Of a stretch of DNA of 64,000 bases, positions 1 to 7,438 are shown piece after piece. The first letter of the stretch is position 1; each line of letters starts with the position of its first letter. Location of the stretch: assembly GCF_014655295.1 (NCBI RefSeq), contig NZ_BNBI01000017.1:1-64000 (forward strand), read 5' to 3'. The position numbers and the translations under genes were made by a program. The notes under the pieces were generated by a model. It was not told the origin of the DNA. It saw only the letters and a list, made by a program, of their open reading frames with translations, and did not search any database. The stretch is from Streptomyces fumanus. Its GTDB lineage: Bacteria; Actinomycetota; Actinomycetes; Streptomycetales; Streptomycetaceae.

Positions 1-2
1 CC

Positions 3-152
3 CTGGACAACACACGAGCCCTAGAAACTCACCACACCCTGCGAAGCGCACTCCAGCAACACATGTCCGCCCTTGTGCGCTCAGCAGCCAATCCCCCACC
101 CAGCCCGTCGCCCACAGCAAACACACCGCACCCCGCAACCACCCCTAGATAA
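3..152 (+). CDS. C-terminal end of an unidentified protein, cut by the window edge
   Basis: An open frame enters from the left edge and stops at a TAA at 150-152, giving the last 49 residues of a protein. The piece has a helical start (LRSALQQHMSALVRSAA) and a Pro/Ser/Thr-rich tail. No domain is recognisable. It may be the end of a regulator or recombinase, but nothing here decides that. Confidence 0.35.
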   Translation: MDNTRALETHHTLRSALQQHMSALVRSAANPPPSPSPTANTPHPATTPR

Positions 153-167
153 AAGGTCTGCGGGCTC

Positions 168-1211
168 ACGATGAAGAGGCTGTGGAATTGCTGGCGATCC
201 CGCAGGAACCTCAGAAGGCTGACGTGCAGCCTCCGCATACATCGGTGCCGCACCCGGCGATGACGAGGAAGAAACCCGCCTGCTGCTCCGTTTTGCGGCT
301 CCGCGTGATCCGGTGATGGTCGCGAACTGGGTCAGCTTCAACGTGATCGACACCGAGCGGCAGGACTGGACGCGCGGCTGGGCGAAGCTCAAGGAGTACG
401 TCGAGCGCGTCGGGAACGCGAATGTGCCGTACGAGCACAAGGAGGGCGCGTTCCCGCTGGGGACCTGGGTCGCGGAGCAGCGACGGGCGTACGGGGCCGG
501 GCAGATGAACGGCCGGCGCGCGGCGCGGCTGGAGAAGCTGGGCATGGCCTGGACGGCGGCCGACGCACGCTTCCAGGAGAACCTGGCAGCGGCCCGGGTG
601 TACTACGCGGACCACTGGACGCTGTGTGCGCCCCGGTCGGCGGCCACGCTGGACAAGCCGATCGGGCAGTGGCTGTCCAACCTGCGCCGTCCCGGCGCGC
701 TGGACGGTCACCCGGAATGGGAGGCCGCGTTGAAGGAGATCGTCGAGGACTGGAACCGCGAGTGGCCAGTGGAGTGGCAGCGGCACTACGCCGCGCTGCG
801 CGAACTGGTCGCCGACGAAGAGGGCCAGCCGGAGGTCCTGCCCGGTGTCACCGTCCACGGCATGGACATCGGGAAGTGGCTGGCCCGGCAGCGCACGCCG
901 AAGGTCTGGGAGCCCTGACGGACGGGCAGCGCGAGCGCCTGGAGCAGCTCGGCATCATGCCTCCAGCCCCGGCGCCGGAGGAGCTCGCGAAGCCGGCCCC
1001 GGCGCCTCTGAGCGCATTCGAGCGCGGCATTGCGGCCCTCGCGCAGTACAAGGCCCGCACCGGCTCCGTGAAGGTCCCCAGAGCCCACGTAGAGCGGCTG
1101 GAGGACGACACAGAAGTCCGGCTCGGGGTGTTCTTGAGCAACAGCAAGAGCCGCCGGGCCAAGCTCACCGCGGACAAGCTCCAGGCGCTGGCGGACCTCG
1201 GGCTTGAGTGA
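168..1211 (+). pseudogene. Remnant of a helicase-associated (HA) domain protein, frameshifted
   Basis: This is the C-terminal part of a large helicase-like protein of the kind common near Streptomyces telomeres. The first piece reads EEAVELLAIPQEPQKADVQ. The frame then changes near 220 to RAASAYIGAAPGDDEEETR and runs through FNVIDTERQDWTRGW and several HA repeats (GTWVAEQRR, WLARQRTPKVWE). It changes again near 915 and ends TADKLQALADLGLE at 1211. HA domains are tandem helical DNA-binding repeats marked by W-x3-QRR patterns. The motor domains are absent; upstream sequence does not continue the gene. Two shifts and a missing N-terminus make it a pseudogene. Confidence 0.75.
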
Positions 1212-1218
1212 GCAGTAG

Positions 1219-1267
1219 CCTGACGCGGCCGGGCGGTGCCATGTGGGCACCGCCCGGCCGCGTCAGG
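1219..1267. terminator. Perfect 22-bp hairpin between convergent genes
   Basis: The arms at 1219-1240 and 1246-1267 are perfectly complementary, with a 5-base loop ATGTG. The hairpin lies 8 bases after the helicase remnant and 20 bases from the end of the opposing GIY-YIG-like gene. This is a typical GC-rich Streptomyces bidirectional terminator; it has no T-tract. Confidence 0.85.
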
Positions 1268-1286
1268 AGAGTCGTCGCCGTAGCGC

Positions 1287-1695
1287 TCACCAAAGCTGGT
1301 CAGGACCGAGGCATGATTCCCTCCGCTTCCCCCTTCGGCGGTGGCCACCAGGGCGGCCTAGCAGGACACCGACTCGAGACTCGTGACGGGCCACCTCCTG
1401 GCGTTCCAGGTCCTCGCGCAGCGGCAGCTCGACCACCGACACCCAGGTGTCGCGCTTCTCGGGTTCGGTCAGGTGCTCACCGAGCCGGGCACCGATCGCG
1501 GAGGACGTATCCGAAGCGTTCGGTCATTCCGACGTAGAGGATTTCGTGGGCACGACCCAGAGCAACGTAGATGCCGACGTGATGCAGCAGCGCCGCAGTG
1601 TGATGGAGTTGCCGTATCTGCGGCTGGGAGATGACCAGGTCGTCTCCGAGGAGTTCGACGACAGCCCTGGAGACGGTGGAGGTCCAGCGCAGCAT
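1287..1695 (-). pseudogene. GIY-YIG-like nuclease domain gene, one frameshift
   Basis: It starts at ATG 1695, which overlaps the TGA of the upstream 306-aa gene, with a GGAGGAG ribosome site, so the two are translationally coupled. The reading contains HHVGIYVALGRAHEILYVGM followed by TERFGYV. The frame breaks near 1495-1505, and the other frame carries on as ARLGEHLTEPEKRDTWVSVV and ELPLREDLERQEV, ending near 1287. The spacing GIY-(about 10)-YVG plus the following W-rich strand fits the GIY-YIG fold. The product would be about 135 aa with the shift repaired. Identification rests on these short motifs only. Confidence 0.5.
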
Positions 1696-2615
1696 CACTC
1701 CTCCTTCAGGTTGGCCAGCGAGCCGACCATCTGCATGGCCTGCGCGCTGATCATGGGCTTCCATGCCTGCGAGACCTTGCCGCCCGCGCCGAGGTACTTG
1801 GTGTAGTCGTTGATGGCGGTCTGGGTGTCGGTCATGGCTTCGGTGATCTTCAGTTCGTAGTCGCTGTTCTCCAGCTGCTGCTGGTTCTTCTTGGGCTTCC
1901 ACGCCTTGCGCAGCCCCTCGTCGGTCACGGGGAGGATCTGCCCTGCGGCGGGGGTCACCGGTTCGTAGCGCTTGCCGGCGTCCGGCGTGCCCTGGCGGAC
2001 CTGTGGGGGGTCCTCCTTGCCTCCGGAGTTCCAGTACGTCTCGACGATGGCCTCGGACTGGCGGCGTCCCCATGCTCCGAGCCGGGTCGTCTTTGCGGTC
2101 ACCATGTTGCCGATCAAGGTGCTGGCCCTTCCTCGGGCGCGGGTGGCTTCCTGAGCTCCATCGGCGCCCTGGAGGACGCCGGCGGCCGTGGCCGCGATTA
2201 GGGTGCGGATCCTGGCTTCGGCCAGGGCCTGCTTGCCGGTGGTGGTGCCGGCGTTCGCGGTGATGGCGTCCATGACCTCGGCGATGGGCCGCCAGACGGG
2301 GGTTGGGGGCAGCGCAGAGCTGCCAACGAGCAGGGACTGGGCAGCGGCGGTGTGGTAGCTGTCCGGCGCAGCGGACAGGGAACGATGCACCAGGTGGGCG
2401 ACGACGCTGCCGCGGCGCTTGCCGGCCCGGGTCGAGGTGTTCGTGCTGTCCATGTTCAGGTCTGCGTAGACGATCTTGGCGGCGGTGCTGCTTCGGCTGA
2501 AGGCCCATACCGCCATGAGAGCCAGGTACTCAAGCTTCATGCCGTCGGGGCGCTCGGACGGCATCTTCATGTACTTGACGATTCTGGCCCCGTGGACGGG
2601 CACCTGGTCGAGCAC
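1695..2615 (-). CDS. Hypothetical 306-aa protein beside an insertion boundary
   Basis: I do not recognise this protein. It is polar and mostly helical, with Ala-rich stretches (residues about 130-180, ALAEARIRTLIAATAAGVLQ) and a Lys/Gln-rich C-terminal part. The frame stays open upstream of ATG 2615 (HALDRLAEAGVLDQ) to the boundary of the 3.5-kb element at 2649. The annotated start may therefore be a truncation product, and the true N-terminus may have been separated from it. It is coupled by a one-base stop/start overlap to the GIY-YIG-like gene, so the two probably work together. The region encoding the two resembles plasmid or phage accessory DNA. Confidence 0.55.
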   Translation of the reverse strand: MLDQVPVHGARIVKYMKMPSERPDGMKLEYLALMAVWAFSRSSTAAKIVYADLNMDSTNTSTRAGKRRGSVVAHLVHRSLSAAPDSYHTAAAQSLLVGSSALPPTPVWRPIAEVMDAITANAGTTTGKQALAEARIRTLIAATAAGVLQGADGAQEATRARGRASTLIGNMVTAKTTRLGAWGRRQSEAIVETYWNSGGKEDPPQVRQGTPDAGKRYEPVTPAAGQILPVTDEGLRKAWKPKKNQQQLENSDYELKITEAMTDTQTAINDYTKYLGAGGKVSQAWKPMISAQAMQMVGSLANLKEE

Positions 2616-2675
2616 GCCGGCCTCTGCGAGCCGGTCAAGGGCGTGCTCAGAGCGTGTTTTTGAAGTTGGAGCCGC

Positions 2676-3218
2676 TCAGAGCGGGGCGAGGAGCATGAGG
2701 ATCTCGTCGCGATCGTCGCCTGCGCTGAGGCGGAGCGCGGCAGGCCATCGGCCGATCTCCTTCCAGCCGAGCTGCCCGTAGAAGTCCTCCAGGCCAACGC
2801 CGCCGCGGGCGGCGAGGTGCAGTTGTTCCAGACCCATCTCGTCCCTTGCGACTCTGCGCACCTCTTCCATGAGAGCTCGTCCGATGCCCAGCCCTCGCAG
2901 GGCAGTTCGGGTCTGGACGTGGTGGAGGGTTCCCCAGTGCGCGATCAGCTCGAACCGGTCGCGGCGGACGTTGAGCCAGCCTGCAAGTTCTCCGTTCACG
3001 GTCGCCGTGAGGATTCGGTTGGTGTCGGGGGCAAGCTGATCGACTATGCGATCGAGGGTCGGCGTCACGGTGGCCGCGTCGACGGGCGGGAACGGGAAAC
3101 CTGCGGCGCCGCCTGCGTTGGTGACCTCGACCCAGCACTCGGCGAGAGCGCGTCGGAGCTCAGGGCTGGCATCGCCGGGCGACGTGAGCTGCTGGAAGAC
3201 GAGGGAGTCAGGAGTCAT
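2676..3218 (-). CDS. GNAT-family N-acetyltransferase
   Basis: 180 aa, single GNAT domain. Acetyl-CoA-binding motif A is seen as RTALRGLGIGRALMEEVRR (about residues 105-123), followed by a motif B-like HLAARGGVGLEDFYGQLGW. The family transfers an acetyl group from acetyl-CoA to an amine; the substrate cannot be told. A plausible role is self-protection or small-molecule detoxification, but that is a guess. It is the last gene of the leftward series in the 3.5-kb element, 61 bp after the transposase and 26 bp inside the left end, so it travels with the element. Confidence 0.85.
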   Translation of the reverse strand: MTPDSLVFQQLTSPGDASPELRRALAECWVEVTNAGGAAGFPFPPVDAATVTPTLDRIVDQLAPDTNRILTATVNGELAGWLNVRRDRFELIAHWGTLHHVQTRTALRGLGIGRALMEEVRRVARDEMGLEQLHLAARGGVGLEDFYGQLGWKEIGRWPAALRLSAGDDRDEILMLLAPL

Positions 3219-3279
3219 CCCGGAATCATCGCAGCGGCCTCTGACATCGGCCTCGGCAGAGCCCGGGTGAATAGCCAGG

Positions 3280-4146
3280 TCAGCGGGCTGGCCTCGGTTG
3301 TCGGGTCCAGGCCGGGGCCGGCCGCTTGCGGGTCAGGCGCTTGGTCATGACAGTGATCAGGGCCCAGTTCAGGTGGGCCGCCTCGGAGTGCTGGGGCAGG
3401 CGTTCGTAGTCGCGGACGTTGCGGCGGGCGTTCATCAGCCAGCCGATTGTGCGCTCGACCTTCCAGCGGCGGGGGACGACGACGAAGCCCTTCGCGCCCT
3501 TGGGTCGCGAGACGGTCCGCAGGGTGAGCCAGAGATGGTCATCGGCCCAGGTCACGAGCTGTCCGGCATAGGCGGAGTCGGCCCAGACCTGGGTGATCTG
3601 GGGCTGGGTGAGCCGCAGACGCCAGAGCAGTTCACGGGCCGCGTCCCGGTCGGTCATGTCGGCGGGCGTCACCGTGATCATCACGGGGAGTCCGATCGTG
3701 TCGACCGCGATATGTCTCTTGCGACCGTTGATCTTCTTCCCGGCGTCATAGCCGCGGGTCGTCTTGCTGACGGTGGAGGCGGCCTTCACGCTCTGGGAGT
3801 CGACAATCAGCGTCACGGGGTGCGGGCAGCCGCCCAGACCGGTGCGGATGCGGCGCCTGAGCTGTTCGCGGATCCAGGCCACCACTCCGGCCCGGTTCCA
3901 CCGCCAGAAGAACCCGTAAACGGTCTCCCAGGGCGGAAAGTCCGCAGGCAGAGCCCTCCATTTGCCGCCGTTGTCGACGATGTAACGGATCGCGTCCACG
4001 ATGTCCCGCCGGTGCCATTTCTCCGGGCGTCCGCCCGTCTTGGTCTGGCAGGCCGGGACGGGCAGCAACGGCTCGATCAGGGCCCACTCGGCGACGGTGG
4101 TGTCGGAGGGATAGCGGCTGCGGCGGCAACGGGGAATGTCGGGCAT
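3280..4146 (-). CDS. IS5-family transposase (IS427/IS1031-type)
   Basis: 288 aa, full length. The DUF4096-like N-terminus is present (WALIEPLLPVP, RYIVDNGGKWRALPADFPPW). The DDE catalytic residues are visible as VDSQSVK (first D), WADSAYAG (second D) and RRWKVERTIGWLMNARRN (E). The series AGKKINGRKRHIAVDT is typical. These enzymes cut and paste with 2-4 bp TNA/TA duplications, which agrees with the TCA repeats flanking the 3.5-kb element. It is either that element's own transposase or a later nested insertion. No internal stop or shift is seen. Confidence 0.92.
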   Translation of the reverse strand: MPDIPRCRRSRYPSDTTVAEWALIEPLLPVPACQTKTGGRPEKWHRRDIVDAIRYIVDNGGKWRALPADFPPWETVYGFFWRWNRAGVVAWIREQLRRRIRTGLGGCPHPVTLIVDSQSVKAASTVSKTTRGYDAGKKINGRKRHIAVDTIGLPVMITVTPADMTDRDAARELLWRLRLTQPQITQVWADSAYAGQLVTWADDHLWLTLRTVSRPKGAKGFVVVPRRWKVERTIGWLMNARRNVRDYERLPQHSEAAHLNWALITVMTKRLTRKRPAPAWTRQPRPAR

Positions 4147-4174
4147 GGAGGGCTCGGCAAGAGAGGGTAGGGTC

Positions 4175-4588
4175 CTATTTGGTGAGCTGGGCCAGGGTCG
4201 CGCGGACGCCCGTGAGCTGCGCGGATGCCAGCTGGGCCCATTCGTCGTCGGGGTAGCGGGCCAGGTGTGGATCCAGCGTGCCGGTGATCATCCGGGTGAG
4301 CCGGCCGAGGATGAGGCGGAACTGTTTCTTCTCGTACTCGATCCAGTCCGCGGGCTCGTCGGAGAACAGATAGCCGTCCCGGCGGCGCCAGATGATCGGG
4401 GTGAGGTGTTCGGCCGCTCCGACATCGCGAAGGTGCCTGATCCCCCGAGTGACTTGGGATTTCGTCAGGCTGGTGGCGGTGATGAGCTGGCGGGTATTCA
4501 GGCCGGCGGGGCGGGCTTCCATCAGGGCGACGCGGACCAGGTCGCCGTACTGCTCATCCAGCGGCCGGGCCTCCCGGCGGCGGGGCAT
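4175..4588 (-). CDS. RacP-type winged helix protein
   Basis: 137 aa. The N-terminal half reads as a winged helix-turn-helix (LVRVALMEARPAGLNTRQLI, then TATSLTKSQVTRGIRHLRDV). The C-terminal half is a helical segment rich in Leu and Arg. It matches my recollection of the small Streptomyces plasmid proteins annotated RacP. It starts 3 bp after the RacO stop, so RacO and RacP are co-translated. A DNA-binding or regulatory role is likely. The name is from memory of annotation practice and no biochemical function is claimed. Confidence 0.7.
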   Translation of the reverse strand: MPRRREARPLDEQYGDLVRVALMEARPAGLNTRQLITATSLTKSQVTRGIRHLRDVGAAEHLTPIIWRRRDGYLFSDEPADWIEYEKKQFRLILGRLTRMITGTLDPHLARYPDDEWAQLASAQLTGVRATLAQLTK

Positions 4589-4591
4589 TGC

Positions 4592-5593
4592 CTACTCGCC
4601 CTTGAGGAGCTGGGCCAGTTGCTCGTCCAGGGTGAACTCGCCGTTGTCGACTGCGGCTTCGAGCCAGTCGGCCGCGGCCCGGACCTTGGAGATGCCGCGG
4701 CGGACGGTCTCGCGCTCGTCCTCGCTGAACTCCTGGCCCCGCATCCTGGGGACCAGGCGGCCGAGGGTGGCGACGAACTGATGGCAGGAGCCGACCAGGT
4801 CCAGGTATTCGATGGTGTGCTCGATCTTGCGGACGGCCGGGGTGCGTTCGCGGATCGTCTCGCGGACCTGGGCGGAGTTGTCGAACTGGGCCCGGTTGAC
4901 CAGGAAGCGGGCGGTGTCGTCCCGCATCGTCTCCCTCGCAACGGCCGGCCGCTTGAGCAGGTCGGTGGTCACCTGCTTGGCGACGTCGTCGTCCCGGGTG
5001 AGCTCGCGCACCACGCGGACGCGGTCGTCGGGGGTGATCTGGGCGGCGGTGGCCGGCCGCGCCAGCAGGTCGACTGTCACCCGGGAGGCGACCTCTTCAT
5101 CGCGAGTCAGGTCGGTGACGGCCTGGACCTTTTCCTCGACCGTCACCGGCCAGTCGACTCGCTGCCCGACCAGCCGTTTCGCCGCATCGGGAGTCCACTG
5201 CCGCTTGCCCGAGCGCGAGTTGAAAGGAGCGTCCTCGATCGCCGCCCACCGCTCGTCCTCGTCCTGGATCGAGGCCAGGATCTTGTGGACGGTGAATGAC
5301 ACGCCGTCCTTGCGCTTGGCCTCGGGCCAGCGCGAGGCGGTCCAGCGCCAATCCTCGACCGTCGAGCGGGCCACCCCGATGTCGTCGGCGAACAGCTGCA
5401 GCGACTCCTCGACGGTGAACAGGTCGTCGGTGCCGTTGGGCATCGACCCGCCGACCGGCCGCATCGGCTCGATCTCCAGAGCTTTGTCACCCAGCGCGAA
5501 CTGTGCCTTCGCCATCTGGTTGATCAGATCGCGGGCTTCGGCGACGAGCTGTTCGTAACGCGTTCGAGTGACGTTGCCGATCCGGTCTGACAC
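4592..5593 (-). CDS. RacO-type protein (DUF6192-like)
   Basis: 333 aa from GTG 5593, chosen because homologous-looking sequence begins at VSDRIGNVTRTRYEQLVAEA and a GAGGG lies about 12 bases upstream. The open frame continues to 5944, but that part is unlike the family. The N-terminal third has LGDKALEIEPMRPVGG and LFADDIGVARSTVEDWRWTA, the latter a helix-turn-helix resembling ParB-type DNA readers. The middle is a run of helical repeats beginning VTVDLLARP and VTTDLLKRP; the end is a helical domain. It resembles Streptomyces proteins annotated RacO. Likely a DNA-associated plasmid or element protein; its target is unknown. Confidence 0.75.
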   Translation of the reverse strand: MSDRIGNVTRTRYEQLVAEARDLINQMAKAQFALGDKALEIEPMRPVGGSMPNGTDDLFTVEESLQLFADDIGVARSTVEDWRWTASRWPEAKRKDGVSFTVHKILASIQDEDERWAAIEDAPFNSRSGKRQWTPDAAKRLVGQRVDWPVTVEEKVQAVTDLTRDEEVASRVTVDLLARPATAAQITPDDRVRVVRELTRDDDVAKQVTTDLLKRPAVARETMRDDTARFLVNRAQFDNSAQVRETIRERTPAVRKIEHTIEYLDLVGSCHQFVATLGRLVPRMRGQEFSEDERETVRRGISKVRAAADWLEAAVDNGEFTLDEQLAQLLKGE

Positions 5594-5792
5594 GATGATC
5601 ACCGCCCTCACCGGGCCGGACCAACCACCCGATGGCGGCTGAATGAGGGCTCCGGCCCAGGTCCGCTTCCACCGTGACGCGGACTTGACATGACGGGGCA
5701 GAGCGCGAACCAGGGGCGCTCGAAGCACCCGTTGCCCGCCCCTGAAGGCTGTGCAAAACGGCTGTGGCCTGTGGAGTTTCCGTGCCGTTCGC

Positions 5793-6113
5793 CTACAGCG
5801 TTTCCGAAACACCGTTGCGTGACGCCTGCCGCTGACGGCAGGCACGGACCCGGCACCGCGACGAGCAGTAGACAGCCGACCGCGACCGCTCGACCCCCAC
5901 CGTCCACGACCGGCCGCAAACCGGACACTCAGCCTGATCACCACGCTGCATCAAGGCCACCCGCTGCCGAGTACGCCGAAGCCTCCGCCACCGCCTCGAC
6001 CTACACCGGCCCGAGCAGAACACCGCCTCCGCCGCCATCGACGACGGAAGCGGATCACCACACTCCCGGCAGTACCGCCGGCCCACCCCGCCAGACGCCA
6101 CAACCCAGATCAT
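5793..6113 (-). CDS. Small double zinc-ribbon protein
   Basis: 106 aa from ATG 6113. It has two Cys4 motifs, CRECGDP with CSGRCRSRRW (residues about 15-40) and CPVCGRSW with CSSRCRVRACRQR (residues about 63-95). Each is followed by an Arg-rich helix, so two treble-clef or ribbon-like zinc sites are expected. The highly basic character suggests nucleic-acid binding. It is the first gene inside the right end of the 3.5-kb element, 200 bp upstream of RacO on the same strand. Confidence 0.65.
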   Translation of the reverse strand: MIWVVASGGVGRRYCRECGDPLPSSMAAEAVFCSGRCRSRRWRRLRRTRQRVALMQRGDQAECPVCGRSWTVGVERSRSAVYCSSRCRVRACRQRQASRNGVSETL

Positions 6114-6180
6114 CCAGCCGTACGCACCTCACGGCCAGAGTTCAAAAACACGCTCTCAGCTTGTTCTTTATCTACGGGCT

Positions 6181-6381
6181 TCACGCAGAGCCACCAGAGT
6201 GTCGAAATTCCTGCCCTGTGTGCCAGCCGTGGCGCGGTAGCTGCAATCCAGCCGGCTCGATGGCGACAGCCCTCAGGCCGAGCCGAGGGAGGTCGATGAC
6301 TTCCTGGTCGAGTGGGGAGCGATACGCCCGCAGTTGGATCACCTTGGTGAGGTCAGCGGCTACGACACGGAGGTACGTCAC
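6181..6381 (-). other. Possible short hypothetical frame near the element end
   Basis: A GTG at 6381 could start a 66-aa product with a hydrophobic core (TYLRVVAADLTKVIQLRAYR). No ribosome site is obvious and the family is not recognised. The frame stays open upstream to 6534. It may be a remnant of something carried by the IS701-like unit, or chance. The rest of 6156-6579 shows no other credible gene. Confidence 0.2.
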
Positions 6382-6579
6382 CGAATGCTTCAAAAGCCGT
6401 CCCGTTTCACCATCCCGATGTGCTGGCCGCCCAGCGTCGCGAGCGCGCTCGCACCCGCAGCGGGGAGCGCATTCGCTGGGGCGGGCGCCCAGTACGAAAC
6501 GACTGACCCTGCGAAAGAGCATCGCGGCAGGCACGCCGTGACGTACCGACTGACCGACGGGGCCATGACAGCGATGGAT

Positions 6580-7227
6580 CTACGGGCTTTCGATTACGAG
6601 CTTGCTGGCAAACGCGATCATGGCGATTCCGCCGCTCGCTTTCAGAACCCGGATGCGACGGGTTTTCCCCAGAAACCAATTCCGCATGGATCCAGCAGCA
6701 CAGACCCAGGTGGTTTCAATAACTGTTTGGACCACGCCTCCAGCGAGTCCGAGGACCAACATCTGGAGAACGAGGTTTCCGCGCGAGTGGTCAACGAACT
6801 GGGGCAGGACGGCCATCAGCGACACGATGCTCTTCGGGTTGGCGACACCGATAAGAAGGCCCTGCCGTACCGAACGAGCCCACGACGTCCTGTCCGGGGC
6901 ATCGGCTGCGGCGAAGGTCTCGTTCACCGAGCTGGACCGGGCGGCGCGCAGGGCACTAAAGCCCAGCCAGAACAGATAGCACGCACCGACCACCTTGATC
7001 GCCACGAAGAGTTCGGCCGACGCTGCGACGATTGCTCCGAGGCCGGCGAGCACGAGCGCCAGGAGCACAAGACCACCCAAAGCATTCCCCAGGACGATCC
7101 ACATCGCCGACCGACGCCCCGCGGTGATGGCGCGACTGGTCTCAAGCAAGACAGATGGTCCCGGGATCACCGACAGCACTGCCGACAGAGTCAGAAATCC
7201 GACGACCAGGCTCAAGTTTACGGGCAC
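6580..7227 (-). CDS. LysE/RhtB-family amino-acid exporter
   Basis: 215 aa with about six hydrophobic segments (residues about 5-27, 40-65, 70-90, 120-140, 148-175, 188-208). The start VGFLTLSAVLSVIPGPSVLL carries the family's N-terminal PGP signature. LLIGVANPKSIVSLMAVLPQ is the conserved NPK segment of the second repeat. Members export amino acids or related metabolites through the inner membrane. It starts at GTG 7227 with a weak ribosome site. It lies between the mirrored ends of the IS701-like unit and may be a passenger. Its substrate is unknown. Confidence 0.88.
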   Translation of the reverse strand: MPVNLSLVVGFLTLSAVLSVIPGPSVLLETSRAITAGRRSAMWIVLGNALGGLVLLALVLAGLGAIVAASAELFVAIKVVGACYLFWLGFSALRAARSSSVNETFAAADAPDRTSWARSVRQGLLIGVANPKSIVSLMAVLPQFVDHSRGNLVLQMLVLGLAGGVVQTVIETTWVCAAGSMRNWFLGKTRRIRVLKASGGIAMIAFASKLVIESP

Positions 7228-7438
7228 AAGGACGGACGGTAGCCGAGGTTAGATTTACCAGGAAAGGACAGTGCTCGCCAACCCGGCGAACCTTTCCAGC
7301 CGCGGCACTAGCCCGTACTCACAGCAGATGCTGGACTTCTCAACAATCGTTGCCGCGTCCGTACACACCACAGCCGAAGGCGGCAATGTCATCGTCTGGT
7401 GAGCTTAATCTTTACTCTCGGCGTCGCGTGGTCGGTAT

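Larger units (their letters stand above)
2650..6155. mobile_element. 3.5-kb element with 15-bp inverted ends and passenger genes
   Basis: GAGCGTGTTTTTGAA starts at 2650, and its exact reverse complement ends at 6155. Both ends are flanked by TCA (2647-2649 and 6156-6158), a 3-bp TNA duplication as made by IS5-family IS427-type transposases. Inside, five genes lie on the minus strand: zinc protein, RacO, RacP, IS5-type transposase, GNAT. The element could be a transporter IS carrying four passengers. Alternatively the transposase may be a smaller IS nested inside: a weak 9-bp inverted match, GCAGAGCCC/GCCGAGCCC, flanks it near 3256 and 4150. Ends and duplication are directly visible; the mechanism is inferred. 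Confidence 0.7.

Noticed and set aside
3255..4160. A separate nested IS around the IS5-type transposase
   Set aside because: The possible ends share only about 9 bp with one mismatch and no target duplication is visible. Kept as an alternative, not annotated.
4136..5299. A 387-residue plus-strand frame over RacO/RacP
   Set aside because: Antisense shadow; RacP and RacO have coupled starts, normal codon use and recognisable sequence.
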